Shown: in pieces, positions 24,312 through 32,175 of the stretch | Numbering within the stretch: position 1 is the stretch's first letter | Layout: each line of letters begins with the position of its first letter | NCBI RefSeq assembly: GCF_021173675.1 | Contig: NZ_JAIHON010000006.1 | Coordinates: forward strand, 310,001-374,000 | Direction of reading: 5' to 3' | From: Streptomyces lincolnensis | Lineage (GTDB): Bacteria; Actinomycetota; Actinomycetes; Streptomycetales; Streptomycetaceae | Length of the DNA: 64,000 nt | Notes under the pieces: generated by a model | Database searches by the model: none | What the model saw: only the letters and a program-made list of their open reading frames with translations | What the model was told of the DNA's origin: nothing | Position numbers and translations under genes: made by a program

Positions 24312-25612
24312 GCCGGACCGTGGGCACCACCCTCCCGGGCGACCCTCCGGGCGGACGGCGCGCGGCGGCCGTCTGGGGGATCGGCGTCTCCGTCTACTTC
24401 GTCGCGGTCATCTTCCGTACGTCCCTCGGCGTCGCCGGCCTCGACGCGGCCGACCGCTTCCATGTGAACGCCTCCGCGCTGTCGACCTTCTCGATCCTCC
24501 AGCTCCTCGTCTACGCCGGCATGCAGATACCCGTGGGCCTGCTGGTCGACCGGCTCGGCACGAAGAAGGTGCTGGGCCTGGGAGTGGTCCTCTTCACCGT
24601 GGGCCAGCTCGGCTTCGCCTTCTCCCCGTCGTACGGCATGGCCCTGGCCTCGCGCGCCCTGCTCGGCTGCGGCGACGCGATGACCTTCATCAGCGTGCTG
24701 CGGCTGGGCACCCGGTGGTTCCCGGCCCGGCGCGGCCCGCTGATCGCGCAGCTCGCCGGACTGGTCGGCATGGCGGGCAACCTGGTCTCCACCCTCGTCC
24801 TGGCCCGGCTGCTGCACGGCATCGGCTGGACGGCGGCCTTCGCGGGCAGCGCGCTCGCCGGTGTCGTCGTCTTCGTCCTGCTCCTGCTGTTCCTGAAGGA
24901 CCACCCCGAGGGGCACGAACCGGAGCCCTTCCCGCACCGGGGCGCCGCCTACGTACGGCGTCAGATCGTCGCGTCCTGGCGCGAACCGGGGACCCGGCTC
25001 GGGCTCTGGGTGCACTTCACCACCCAGTTCCCGGCCATGGTGTTCCTGCTCCTGTGGGGCCTGCCCTTCCTGGTCGAGGCCCAGGGCCTGTCCCGGGCGA
25101 CCGCGGGCGAACTCCTCACCCTCGTCGTCCTGTCCAACATGGTGATCGGCCTGGTCTACGGCCAGGTCGTCGCCCGGCACCACGAGGCGCGGCTGCCGCT
25201 CGCGCTGACCACCGTGGGGGCGACGGCACTGCTGTGGGGCGCCACGCTGGCCTACCCCGGCGACCACGCGCCGATGTGGCTGCTGGTCGTGCTGTGCGTG
25301 GTGCTCGGGGCGTGCGGGCCCGCCTCGATGCTCGGCTTCGACTTCGCCCGGCCGGCGAACCCGCCCGAGCGGCAGGGCACCGCCTCCGGCATCACCAACA
25401 TGGGCGGGTTCGTCGCCTCGATGACCACGCTGTTCGCCGTCGGCGTGCTGCTCGACGCCACGGGCGACGACTACTCCGTCGCCTTCTCCTCCGTCTTCGT
25501 CCTCCAGGCCCTCGGGGTCAGCCAGATCCTGCGGCTGCGCAAGCGGGCGATCCGGCGGGAGCGGGAGCGACTGGTGGCGTCGCGGGTGGAGACGGTTCAC
25601 GTCCCTGCGTGA
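24308..25612 (+). CDS. MFS transporter, 12-TM
   Basis: This 434-residue major facilitator has the usual loop 2-3 motif GLLVDRLGTKK, and twelve hydrophobic segments can be counted. RTSLGVAGLDAADRF after TM1 is typical of the nitrate/nitrite-porter-like and ACS-like group of sugar-acid and organic-acid carriers. It is translationally coupled to the upstream FCD regulator. The substrate is probably the organic acid sensed by that regulator, but it cannot be named. A repeat with a GC-rich hairpin follows the gene and could terminate it. Confidence 0.9.
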   Translation: MSRTVGTTLPGDPPGGRRAAAVWGIGVSVYFVAVIFRTSLGVAGLDAADRFHVNASALSTFSILQLLVYAGMQIPVGLLVDRLGTKKVLGLGVVLFTVGQLGFAFSPSYGMALASRALLGCGDAMTFISVLRLGTRWFPARRGPLIAQLAGLVGMAGNLVSTLVLARLLHGIGWTAAFAGSALAGVVVFVLLLLFLKDHPEGHEPEPFPHRGAAYVRRQIVASWREPGTRLGLWVHFTTQFPAMVFLLLWGLPFLVEAQGLSRATAGELLTLVVLSNMVIGLVYGQVVARHHEARLPLALTTVGATALLWGATLAYPGDHAPMWLLVVLCVVLGACGPASMLGFDFARPANPPERQGTASGITNMGGFVASMTTLFAVGVLLDATGDDYSVAFSSVFVLQALGVSQILRLRKRAIRRERERLVASRVETVHVPA

Positions 25613-25635
25613 CGTCGCCGTGGGGTTGGGGCGCC

Positions 25636-25709
25636 GTCCCTGGGGGCTGCCGCCCCCAGACCCCCGCTTCGGCCCTGAAGGGGCCTCGTCCTCAATCGCC
25701 GGACGGGCT
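25636..25709 (+). repeat. Intergenic repeat, copy 1, with terminator-like hairpin
   Basis: This ~74-bp unit begins GTCCCTGGGGGC and ends CGCCGGACGGGCT. It contains the hairpin CTGGGGGC-TGCC-GCCCCCAG and a second short one (GGCCC-TGAA-GGGGCC). A near-identical copy in the same orientation is at 26567. Many Streptomyces genomes hold dispersed copies of this kind of unit between genes (known). Confidence 0.85.
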
Positions 25710-25717
25710 CAAAATAC

Positions 25718-26497
25718 TCAGGCGACCGGGACCAGCGTGAGGTACGCGTAGCCCAGGACTCCCCGGTACGTCAGCCACTGGGCGCGGTGGCGGTCGAGGC
25801 GGGCGCGGGTCTCGGCGGCGAGGGGGTGGCCGGAGTTCGACGCGAGCCATACCTCGGTGTCGGCCTGGTAGCCGGACTCGAACTCCTCCCACTCGTCGAG
25901 GTTCGCCGTCTCGGTCCACTCGGGCCGGAAGCCCGCGGCCACGGCGGCGTCGACCAGACGGGCGAGGTCGTAGTGCTCGCCCGCCGAGGCGTCCGGCCAC
26001 ATGCCGGACAGCTCCGCCGGGGTCGGGGTGCGCTGCCAGAAGCCCTCGCCGAACAGGACACGGCCGCCGTCGGTCACCAGGCGGCGCAGCTCCCGCAGGG
26101 CCTCGTCGGTGTGGTGGGGCGGCTCGGCCGTGCTCAGGGCCTGGCCGGAGCCCAGGCACAGCACGAGGTCGGCGGGAGCGCGGGTCGTGCCCAGGGCCGA
26201 CTCCGCCACGAAGTCCGCCCGGTCGGCGAGGCCCCGTGCCGTGGCGTCGCGGCGGCCCCGGGCCAGGTCCTCTTCCCTGAGGTCGAGACCGACGGCGGTC
26301 GCCTGCGGTACGGCCTCCAGGACGCGCAGCATGAACTCGCCCCAGCCGCAGCCGATGTCGAGCACGGTGGTGGGTTGTGTGGCCGCGAGTCTCTGGATGA
26401 GGGTGGTGGCTCGGGTCTCGGAGAGAGGGCCGTGGAAGGTGAGGCGGGTGAGGTGGGGTGGGGTGTCGGCGTGAGTGTCGGTATGAGTGTTGGTCAT
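25718..26497 (-). CDS. Class I SAM-dependent methyltransferase
   Basis: This 259-residue soluble protein shows the Rossmann methyltransferase motif I TVLDIGCGWGEFMLRVLE, motif II VGLDLREEDLARG, and motif IV VLCLGSGQAL. The N-terminus TNTHTDTHADTPP is disordered. The ATG at 26497 is preceded by a Pro/Arg-coding region without codon bias, so it is preferred over further upstream starts. The closest family type is the small-molecule/ubiquinone-like methyltransferases; the substrate is unknown. The gene is bracketed by two same-orientation copies of the intergenic repeat, so it may have moved as a unit. Confidence 0.87.
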   Translation of the reverse strand: MTNTHTDTHADTPPHLTRLTFHGPLSETRATTLIQRLAATQPTTVLDIGCGWGEFMLRVLEAVPQATAVGLDLREEDLARGRRDATARGLADRADFVAESALGTTRAPADLVLCLGSGQALSTAEPPHHTDEALRELRRLVTDGGRVLFGEGFWQRTPTPAELSGMWPDASAGEHYDLARLVDAAVAAGFRPEWTETANLDEWEEFESGYQADTEVWLASNSGHPLAAETRARLDRHRAQWLTYRGVLGYAYLTLVPVA

Positions 26498-26566
26498 GCG
26501 GCGGACGGTAATGGGGGGTTGCCTGGGGCGACAGCGAATATCGGGTGCCGGGAGTTCTGGGCGCAG

Positions 26567-26638
26567 GTCCCTGGGGGCTTCGCCCCCAGACCCCCATCGG
26601 CCCTGAAGGGGCCTCGTCCTCAAACGCCGGACGGGCTG
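26567..26638 (+). repeat. Intergenic repeat, copy 2
   Basis: Same orientation as copy 1 at 25636 and nearly identical over ~72 bp; differences are a one-base shorter loop (CTGGGGGC-TTC-GCCCCCAG), ATCGG for GCTTCGG, and AAACG for AATCG. Together the copies enclose the methyltransferase gene. Confidence 0.85.
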
Positions 26639-26650
26639 AAAGCCCGCCCC

Positions 26651-27475
26651 CTACCGCGTCACCGTGAAGTTGCGCAGGATCGCCGTCGTCAGGGTCGGGT
26701 CGCCCTCCGCCTTCACGCGGTCGGCGGCGGCGTCCACGGTCACGCGGCCGCAGGCGAGGCGGACGTAGGTCTCCCAGTCGAGGGTGAGGGTGGCGGCGGG
26801 GCCGAGGGCCGGGGCGGTTTCGAGGGTGCCGCGGCCCTGGATGTCGACGCGGATGGTGCGGAGGAACTCGATGGGGCCGTGCACGTCGAAGACGATCGCC
26901 GAGCTGCGCGGGGCGTCGGCCTTGACGGCCACGATCTCGGGGAGCGCGTCGAGCAGCACGTCACGGGCGACGTGCGCGCCGGGGGAGTCGAGGTTGCCGG
27001 GACGGCCGAGGGCGGTGCGCAGGTCCTGTTCGTGCACCCAGACGTCGAACGCGTGCTTGCGCATGGATTCCTCGAGCGTCAGTTCGCTGCCGAGCGGTCC
27101 GCGTACCTTCGTGCCCGGGTCCCGGGACTCGTTGCGCAGTTGGCGGTTGCGGCGGATGACCGTGTACTCCAGCTCGGAGGTCATCTCGGGCGCCGTGTGG
27201 TGGCGGCGGACGTCGACCTGCATCTCCATGTACCGCTGGTGGTCGTTGGTGACGTGGTACAGGTCGCGCGGGAGTGTGTGGATGGGGCGCGGGTCGCCGA
27301 GCATCTCGCAGTCCAGGCCGATGACATGGGACACGACGTCACGGACCGACCAGCCGGGGCACGGGGTACGCCGGTTCCACTCTCCCTCCACAAGCGGGGT
27401 CACCAGCTCGGATATCGCTTCGATGGAGTGGGTCCAGGCGTCGGCGTAGGGCTGGAGGGTGGGATGCAGACTCAC
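26651..27475 (-). CDS. Maleylpyruvate isomerase/DinB-family protein (mycothiol-dependent type)
   Basis: This 274-residue protein begins with the DinB-like four-helix bundle typical of the actinobacterial TIGR03083 family: WTHSIEAISELVTPLVEGEWNRRTPCPGWSVRDVVSHVIG. The DVVSHVIG His is one of the three metal ligands, others being in EDxR-like MRKHAFDVWVHEQDLR (HxxxWVHxxD). The second half resembles an SCP2-like lipid-binding fold (LDWETYVRLACGRVTVDAAADRVKAEGD). Such proteins use mycothiol; the substrate is unknown. ATG at 27475. Divergent from the nitrilase gene, with 182 bp between. Confidence 0.85.
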   Translation of the reverse strand: MSLHPTLQPYADAWTHSIEAISELVTPLVEGEWNRRTPCPGWSVRDVVSHVIGLDCEMLGDPRPIHTLPRDLYHVTNDHQRYMEMQVDVRRHHTAPEMTSELEYTVIRRNRQLRNESRDPGTKVRGPLGSELTLEESMRKHAFDVWVHEQDLRTALGRPGNLDSPGAHVARDVLLDALPEIVAVKADAPRSSAIVFDVHGPIEFLRTIRVDIQGRGTLETAPALGPAATLTLDWETYVRLACGRVTVDAAADRVKAEGDPTLTTAILRNFTVTR

Positions 27476-27657
27476 GGAACGGGACCCCTCGGCGGTCGGT
27501 GCACGGGCAGGTGGTGGCGGCGTTGCCAGTGGGAGGCGGTGGCTGTCGGCGGGTGTCTTGGAACGCTAAGTTACGCTGCTGTGAGGCACCCCGGCAGTGC
27601 TTTCGTGTGACGATCGTAGGCCCGTGTGGACGGCTCGAATGCCAGGACGGTGGTAGT

Positions 27658-28455
27658 GTGCGCGCCTCTCTGATCCAGATCGCCGTGGAAGAGGGCGAAT
27701 CCGTCGAATCCCGTCGGCCCCGCGTGGCCTCTCTGGTACGGGAACAGGCCGGTGCCGACCTGGTCGTCCTGCCGGAGTTGTGGACCACCGGAGCCTTCGC
27801 CTTCGAGGAGTTCGACGCCGAGGCCGAGCCGCTCCAGGGTCCGACGTACGAGGCGATGGCGAAGGCGGCGAGCGACGCGGGCGTCTGGCTGCACGCGGGC
27901 TCGATCCCCGAGCGCACCCCGGACGGGGCCCTCTACAACACCTCCCTCGTCTTCTCACCCTCCGGCGACCTGGCCGCCTCCTACCGCAAGATCCACCGCT
28001 TCGGCTTCGACAAGGGCGAGGCCGTGCTGATGGGCGCGGGGCACGAGCTGGTGACGGTCCGTCTGCCGCACACCACGGTGGGCGTGGCCACCTGCTACGA
28101 CCTCCGTTTCCCCGAGCTGTTCCGCGGTCTCGTCGACGCCGGTGCCGAGACCCTCGTCGTCCCCGCGGGCTGGCCGGAGCGCCGCCGGGCGCACTGGACG
28201 CTGCTGGCCCAGGCGCGGGCGGTCGAGAACCAGGCGTTCGTGCTCGCCTGTGGAACGGCCGGGACGCACGCGGGAGTTCCGCAGGCCGGTCACTCGATCG
28301 TGGTCGATCCGTGGGGCGAGGTCCTGGCGGAGGCCGGCGCCGACGAGGAGGTCCTCACGGTCGAGTTCGACCCGTCGCGGGTGGCGACGACCCGCGAGCA
28401 GTTCCCGGCCCTGAAGGACCGGGTGCTGGGGCTGGAAGCGCCCCGCAGGCTCTAG
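27658..28455 (+). CDS. Carbon-nitrogen hydrolase (nitrilase superfamily, omega-amidase-like)
   Basis: This 265-residue enzyme has the Glu-Lys-Cys triad visible: E40 in VVLPELW, K111 in YRKIHRFGF and C146 in TCYDLRFPELFR. The sequence GFDKGEAVLMGAG and YDLRFPE place it in the Nit2/omega-amidase group, which removes ammonia from alpha-keto acid amides, or in the deaminated-glutathione amidase Nit1 group. The GTG at 27658 gives MRASLIQIAVEEGES, the normal start. Upstream in-frame codons lack bias. Monocistronic. Confidence 0.92.
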   Translation: MRASLIQIAVEEGESVESRRPRVASLVREQAGADLVVLPELWTTGAFAFEEFDAEAEPLQGPTYEAMAKAASDAGVWLHAGSIPERTPDGALYNTSLVFSPSGDLAASYRKIHRFGFDKGEAVLMGAGHELVTVRLPHTTVGVATCYDLRFPELFRGLVDAGAETLVVPAGWPERRRAHWTLLAQARAVENQAFVLACGTAGTHAGVPQAGHSIVVDPWGEVLAEAGADEEVLTVEFDPSRVATTREQFPALKDRVLGLEAPRRL

Positions 28456-28481
28456 TCCTCCCCAGTCCTCCCTAGCCATCC

Positions 28482-28976
28482 CTAGTCCTCCCGTTCCTTC
28501 TCCGCCAGGTGGATCACGCACACCGCCACCGCGATCAGCAGCGCCGGGTCCGCGTCCTCGCGGACGATGTCGACGCCGTAGGTCTCGCGGACGTGCAGCC
28601 AGCGGCGGGAGACGACGGCCAGCAGTTCGCCGTCGTACTCGACGGCGAACTCGCGGTCGAGGATCTTGCCGCTGACGTCGAGTTCGGTGCCGCCGTCGGC
28701 GAGGGAGACGCGGTAGTGGTTGCGCAGCAGCGACAGGCGTTTCCGCCTGATCGTCGCCAGGGGTTCGCCGTTCCGCTCGATGATCATCGTGTCGCGCAGG
28801 GCGAACATCTTCTGCCGGATGTCGATCAGGACCCGCCCCTGGCGGTCCTTGAGCTCGAAGGTGTCCCGCAGCCGCATCGCCTTGCCGTCGACGAGGAACA
28901 CCTTCTCGCCCCGGTCGTCCTCGATCCAGTAGTCGTCACCGATGCCGAGGAGCCGGTCGCGTACGAGGAATCTCAT
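28482..28976 (-). CDS. LURP-one-related (LOR) family protein
   Basis: A 164-residue cytosolic protein with the LOR/tubby-like beta-barrel pattern: MRFLVRDRLLGIGDDYWIEDDRG, VDGKAMRLRDTFELKDRQG, repeated VLIDIRQKMFALRDTM and a final long hydrophobic helix (PALLIAVAVCVIHLAE). LOR proteins resemble scramblases and tubby-type phospholipid-binding folds; the bacterial function is unknown. The start ATG overlaps the stop of the upstream GlxA gene by 4 bp, so they are co-transcribed. Related LOR proteins are common single genes in Streptomyces. Confidence 0.88.
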   Translation of the reverse strand: MRFLVRDRLLGIGDDYWIEDDRGEKVFLVDGKAMRLRDTFELKDRQGRVLIDIRQKMFALRDTMIIERNGEPLATIRRKRLSLLRNHYRVSLADGGTELDVSGKILDREFAVEYDGELLAVVSRRWLHVRETYGVDIVREDADPALLIAVAVCVIHLAEKERED

Positions 28977-29974
28977 ACCCTCACCGCTTCCCCGGCGGCC
29001 GGTCCGAAACGCCGCCGGTAGGCCGACGGGCTGAGCCCGGTCTCGCGGCGCACACGCGCGCGGAGGTTCGCGGCCGTCCCCAGCCCGCTGCGGGCCGCCA
29101 CCACGTCCAGGCGTTCCTCCCCGCGCTCGATCAGCCGGCACGCCAGCGCCACGCGCTCCCCCGTCAGCCAGGCCAGCGGGGTCGTCCCGAGCTGGACACG
29201 GAAGCGCCGGTGGAGCGTGGCGGGGGAGACGGCCGCGCGGGTCGCGAGATCGGCCACCGTCAGCGGCTCCCCCAGCCGTTCCTGGGCCCACGCGAGCAGT
29301 GGGCCCAGGGACTCGTCCCGTACGTCGGGCACCGGCCGTTCCACGAACTGGCGCTGCCCGCCGTCGCGATGGGCGGCGAACACCAGCCGCCGCGACACGG
29401 CGTTGGCGATCTCCGCGCCGTGGTCCCGCCGTACGACGTGCAGGCCGAGGTCGAGCGCGGCGGCGCTCCCGGCGGCGGTCAGGATGCCTCCCTCGTCGAG
29501 GAAGAGCACGTCGGCCTCCAGCCGGACCTTCGGGTGCAGCTCGCGGAAGAGGTCGGCCCACATCCAGTGCGTGGTGGCCCGCAGGCCGTCCAGCAGCCCG
29601 GCCTCGGCGAGGGCGAAGCTGCCGGTGCACAGGCTCATCACACGGGCCCCGCGCGCGTGGGTGCGCCGGATGGCCTCCAGGACGTCCTCACCGCGCGGGA
29701 CGACGTTGTCGGGACGGCCCGGTACGACCAGGGTGTCGGCGTCGTCCACCGCCTCCAGACCGGGCACGCCGGACAGGGTGAAGAAGCCGTGGTTCATCCG
29801 CACCTCGGGCGTCGGCGTGCACAGCGTCACCTCGTACAGCGGCCCGGGCAGCCCGAGTTCGGGGCGCGGCAGCCCGAACAGCTCGGTGGCGACACCCACC
29901 TCGAAGGGGTTGGTGCCCTCGTCGACGATCACGGCGACCCTGTGAGGGCGATACTGAGAGGATCCTTGCGGCAT
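28973..29974 (-). CDS. GlxA-type regulator (DJ-1/PfpI + AraC helix-turn-helix)
   Basis: The N-terminal ~190 residues are an inactive class I glutamine-amidotransferase/DJ-1 domain (nucleophile elbow VMSLCTGSFALAEAGLLDGLRATTHW, where CTGSF holds the Cys). The C-terminal ~110 residues hold two AraC helix-turn-helix motifs (LTVADLATRAAVSPATLHRRFR and AYRRRF). At 333 residues this is the usual size. DJ-1 domains of this kind often sense amino-acid or sugar derivatives. ATG at 29974. Divergent from the cupin gene across 52 bp, so autoregulation and cupin control are plausible. Confidence 0.92.
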   Translation of the reverse strand: MPQGSSQYRPHRVAVIVDEGTNPFEVGVATELFGLPRPELGLPGPLYEVTLCTPTPEVRMNHGFFTLSGVPGLEAVDDADTLVVPGRPDNVVPRGEDVLEAIRRTHARGARVMSLCTGSFALAEAGLLDGLRATTHWMWADLFRELHPKVRLEADVLFLDEGGILTAAGSAAALDLGLHVVRRDHGAEIANAVSRRLVFAAHRDGGQRQFVERPVPDVRDESLGPLLAWAQERLGEPLTVADLATRAAVSPATLHRRFRVQLGTTPLAWLTGERVALACRLIERGEERLDVVAARSGLGTAANLRARVRRETGLSPSAYRRRFGPAAGEAVRV

Positions 29975-30026
29975 GTGCGATTTCTAGCACTCGTCCGCCC
30001 TGTGCGGCGCCCCGCACGATGACCCC

Positions 30027-30413
30027 ATGAATCCGATCTCCCTCTCCGCCGCCCTCGCCTCCTTCAGCGAGCAGTGGAGCCCCCGCATCGTCACCACCGT
30101 GAACGACTACGACGTCCGCGTCACGCACGTCGAGGGCGAGCACCTCTGGCACGTCCACGACGACACCGACGAGTTCTTCCTGGTGCTGGAGGGCGAGCTG
30201 CGGATCTCCCTGCGCGAGCCCGCGGGGGAGCGCACGGTCACCCTCCCCAAGGGCTCGGTCTTCACCGTCCCCCGCGGTGTCGAGCACAAGCCGTACGCGC
30301 CCGTCCCGACCGACATCCTCCTGCTGGAGCCGACCGGTACCTCCACCGTGGGCGATCGCCACGACGAGGTACCGGCCCATGTGGACGCCACGACGGGACA
30401 CGCGCTGGCGTGA
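30027..30413 (+). CDS. Small cupin-domain protein
   Basis: A 128-residue single-domain cupin: motif 1 EGEHLWHVHDDTDEFFLVLEGEL, with metal ligands His-His-Glu, and motif 2 GSVFTVPRGVEHKPYA. The fold is a metal-binding beta barrel; substrate unknown. It starts from the ATG at 30027 within a very short gap to the divergent GlxA-type regulator and is probably controlled by it. Confidence 0.9.
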   Translation: MNPISLSAALASFSEQWSPRIVTTVNDYDVRVTHVEGEHLWHVHDDTDEFFLVLEGELRISLREPAGERTVTLPKGSVFTVPRGVEHKPYAPVPTDILLLEPTGTSTVGDRHDEVPAHVDATTGHALA

Positions 30414-30438
30414 CCGTCAGGGCGACCGGGGACGGACG

Positions 30439-30693
30439 TCAGATGCCGTAACCGTCGCTGTAGCCGTCCCTGCGTGTGGTGTGGCGCCGCTCCTCCTCGA
30501 CCACCGGGGTGTTGGGCGGCATCACGACCCGCCTGCGCCGCGCGATGCTGCTGAATGTGCTCACGCCGATCAGTCCGACGACCATCAGGATGATGCCGAC
30601 CAGGTCGAGATTGACCCCCTGCATGTCCCAGTCGGTCGCGAACGTGAGGATGGCTCCCACGGCGATGAGAATGATGCATCCGCCGAGGCCCAT
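30439..30693 (-). CDS. Small two-TM membrane protein (DUF6458)
   Basis: 84 residues: two closely spaced hydrophobic helices (GGCIILIAVGAILTFATDW and LDLVGIILMVVGLIGVS) and a basic cytoplasmic tail SIARRRR, then a Glu/Arg/Tyr-rich end. This matches the DUF6458 family found throughout actinobacteria. A good ribosome site (GGAGG) precedes the ATG at 30693. No function is known. Confidence 0.85.
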   Translation of the reverse strand: MGLGGCIILIAVGAILTFATDWDMQGVNLDLVGIILMVVGLIGVSTFSSIARRRRVVMPPNTPVVEEERRHTTRRDGYSDGYGI

Positions 30694-30791
30694 GAGTGTC
30701 GCCTCCTGTCCGGTCCGGTCGTTCCGGTCCGGAACTGCGGGTACCCCGGCTGTCAACCCCCATGCAGTGGCGGCCCGTTCCGGAACGGAAG

Positions 30792-32087
30792 CTACCCCTC
30801 CAGGAACGCCGTCAGGGCGTTCGCCAGCAGATAGGGGTCCTTGTCGCCGCACAACTCCCGCGCGCTGTGCATCGAAAGGATCGCCACGCCGATGTCGACG
30901 GTCCGGATGCCGTGGCGGGCCGCGGTGATCGGGCCGATCGTGGTGCCGCAGGGCATGGAGTTGTTGGAGACGAACGACTGGAAGGGCACGCCCGCCTTCT
31001 CGCAGGCGGCGGCGAAGACCGCCCGGCCCGAACCGTCCGTCGCGTAGCGGTTGTTGACGTTGACCTTGAGCAGGGGGCCGCCGTTGACGCGCGGGTGGTG
31101 CGTCGGGTCGTGCCGCTCCGCGTAGTTGGGGTGCACCGCGTGGCCGGTGTCGGAGGAGAGGCAGACGGTGCCGGCGAAGGCCCGCGCCCGGTCCTCGTAC
31201 GCCCCTCCGCGTGCGAACACCGAACGCTCCAGCACGTCGCCGAGGAGCGGCCCGTCCGCGCCGGTGTCCGACTGCGAGCCGTTCTCCTCGTGGTCGAAGG
31301 CGGCGACCACGGGGACGTACGGCAGCTCACCGGTCGCGGCGACGGCGGTCAGCGCGGCCGTGGCCGCGTGCACGGACAGCAGGTTGTCCATGCGCGGCCC
31401 GGCCACCAGCTCCTGGTCGCGGCCCAGGTAGGCGGGCGGCTCCACGGAGTGCGTCATCAGGTCCCAGCCGGTGACCTGGCCCGCGCCTATCCCGGCCTCC
31501 TCCTCCAGGAAGGCGATCAGATCGCCCTCGCGGACGTCGTCGCCGAGTCCCCAGATGGGCTGGAGATGGCGCTGCTTGTCCAGCTTGAGACCCTCCGTGG
31601 AGACCGCGCGGTCCAGGTGGATGGCGAGCTGGGGCACCCTGAGCAGCGGCCGGTCCACGTTCACCAGGCGCGTGGAGCCGTCCCGCAGGGTCAGCCGGCC
31701 CGCGATGCCCAGGTCGCGGTCGAGCCAGGAGTTCATCAGCGGTCCGCCGTAGATCTCCACGGCGACCTGGCGCCAGCCGTGCGCCCCCGCGTCGGGCATC
31801 GGCTTGACCCGCAGGTTGGGCGAGTCGGTGTGGGCGCCCACGATCCGGAACGGGGTGTGCGGCGCGGCCCCCTCGGGGACGTACCAGGCCACGATCGCAC
31901 CGCCGCGCAGCACGTACTTGCCGCCGGCCGTGCCCTCCCACGCGTCCGTCTCCGAGACCTGCCGGAAACCGGCCTTCTCCAGCCGCTCGGCGGCGCTCGC
32001 CACCGCGTGGTACGGCGACGGGCTGGCCGTCAGGAAGGTCATGAGGTCATCGGTGTGGCCGCGGTCGAAGCGGGAGGGTGCGCTCAT
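30792..32087 (-). CDS. apeB: M18-family aspartyl aminopeptidase
   Basis: Cytoplasmic zinc aminopeptidase that removes N-terminal acidic residues. Signature blocks: GAHTDSPNLRVKP (first metal His/Asp), AFDHEENGSQSDTGADGP (Glu/Asp cluster), and MPCGTTIGPITAARHGIRTVDIGVAILSMHSARE (last metal His). At 431 residues from ATG 32087 it is full length. I prefer 32087 because AAGGTG lies 8 bp upstream; a GTG nine bases earlier is possible. Convergence with no other gene; a hairpin lies between it and the acyl-CoA dehydrogenase gene upstream. Confidence 0.93.
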   Translation of the reverse strand: MSAPSRFDRGHTDDLMTFLTASPSPYHAVASAAERLEKAGFRQVSETDAWEGTAGGKYVLRGGAIVAWYVPEGAAPHTPFRIVGAHTDSPNLRVKPMPDAGAHGWRQVAVEIYGGPLMNSWLDRDLGIAGRLTLRDGSTRLVNVDRPLLRVPQLAIHLDRAVSTEGLKLDKQRHLQPIWGLGDDVREGDLIAFLEEEAGIGAGQVTGWDLMTHSVEPPAYLGRDQELVAGPRMDNLLSVHAATAALTAVAATGELPYVPVVAAFDHEENGSQSDTGADGPLLGDVLERSVFARGGAYEDRARAFAGTVCLSSDTGHAVHPNYAERHDPTHHPRVNGGPLLKVNVNNRYATDGSGRAVFAAACEKAGVPFQSFVSNNSMPCGTTIGPITAARHGIRTVDIGVAILSMHSARELCGDKDPYLLANALTAFLEG

Positions 32088-32111
32088 GGGGTTCACCTTA
32101 ACGACGTACGA

Positions 32112-32142
32112 GGGCCCGCTCCGTGTGATGCGGAGCGGGCCC
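32112..32142 (-). terminator. Strong hairpin terminator of acyl-CoA dehydrogenase gene
   Basis: GGGCCCGCTCCG (32112-32123), loop TGTGATG, CGGAGCGGGCCC (32131-32142): perfect 12-bp stem 33 bp beyond the minus-strand stop. No U-tract follows, as usual in Streptomyces. Confidence 0.85.
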
Positions 32143-32175
32143 AGGACGAGCGATGCGGGGCTGTACGGGTGTGTC

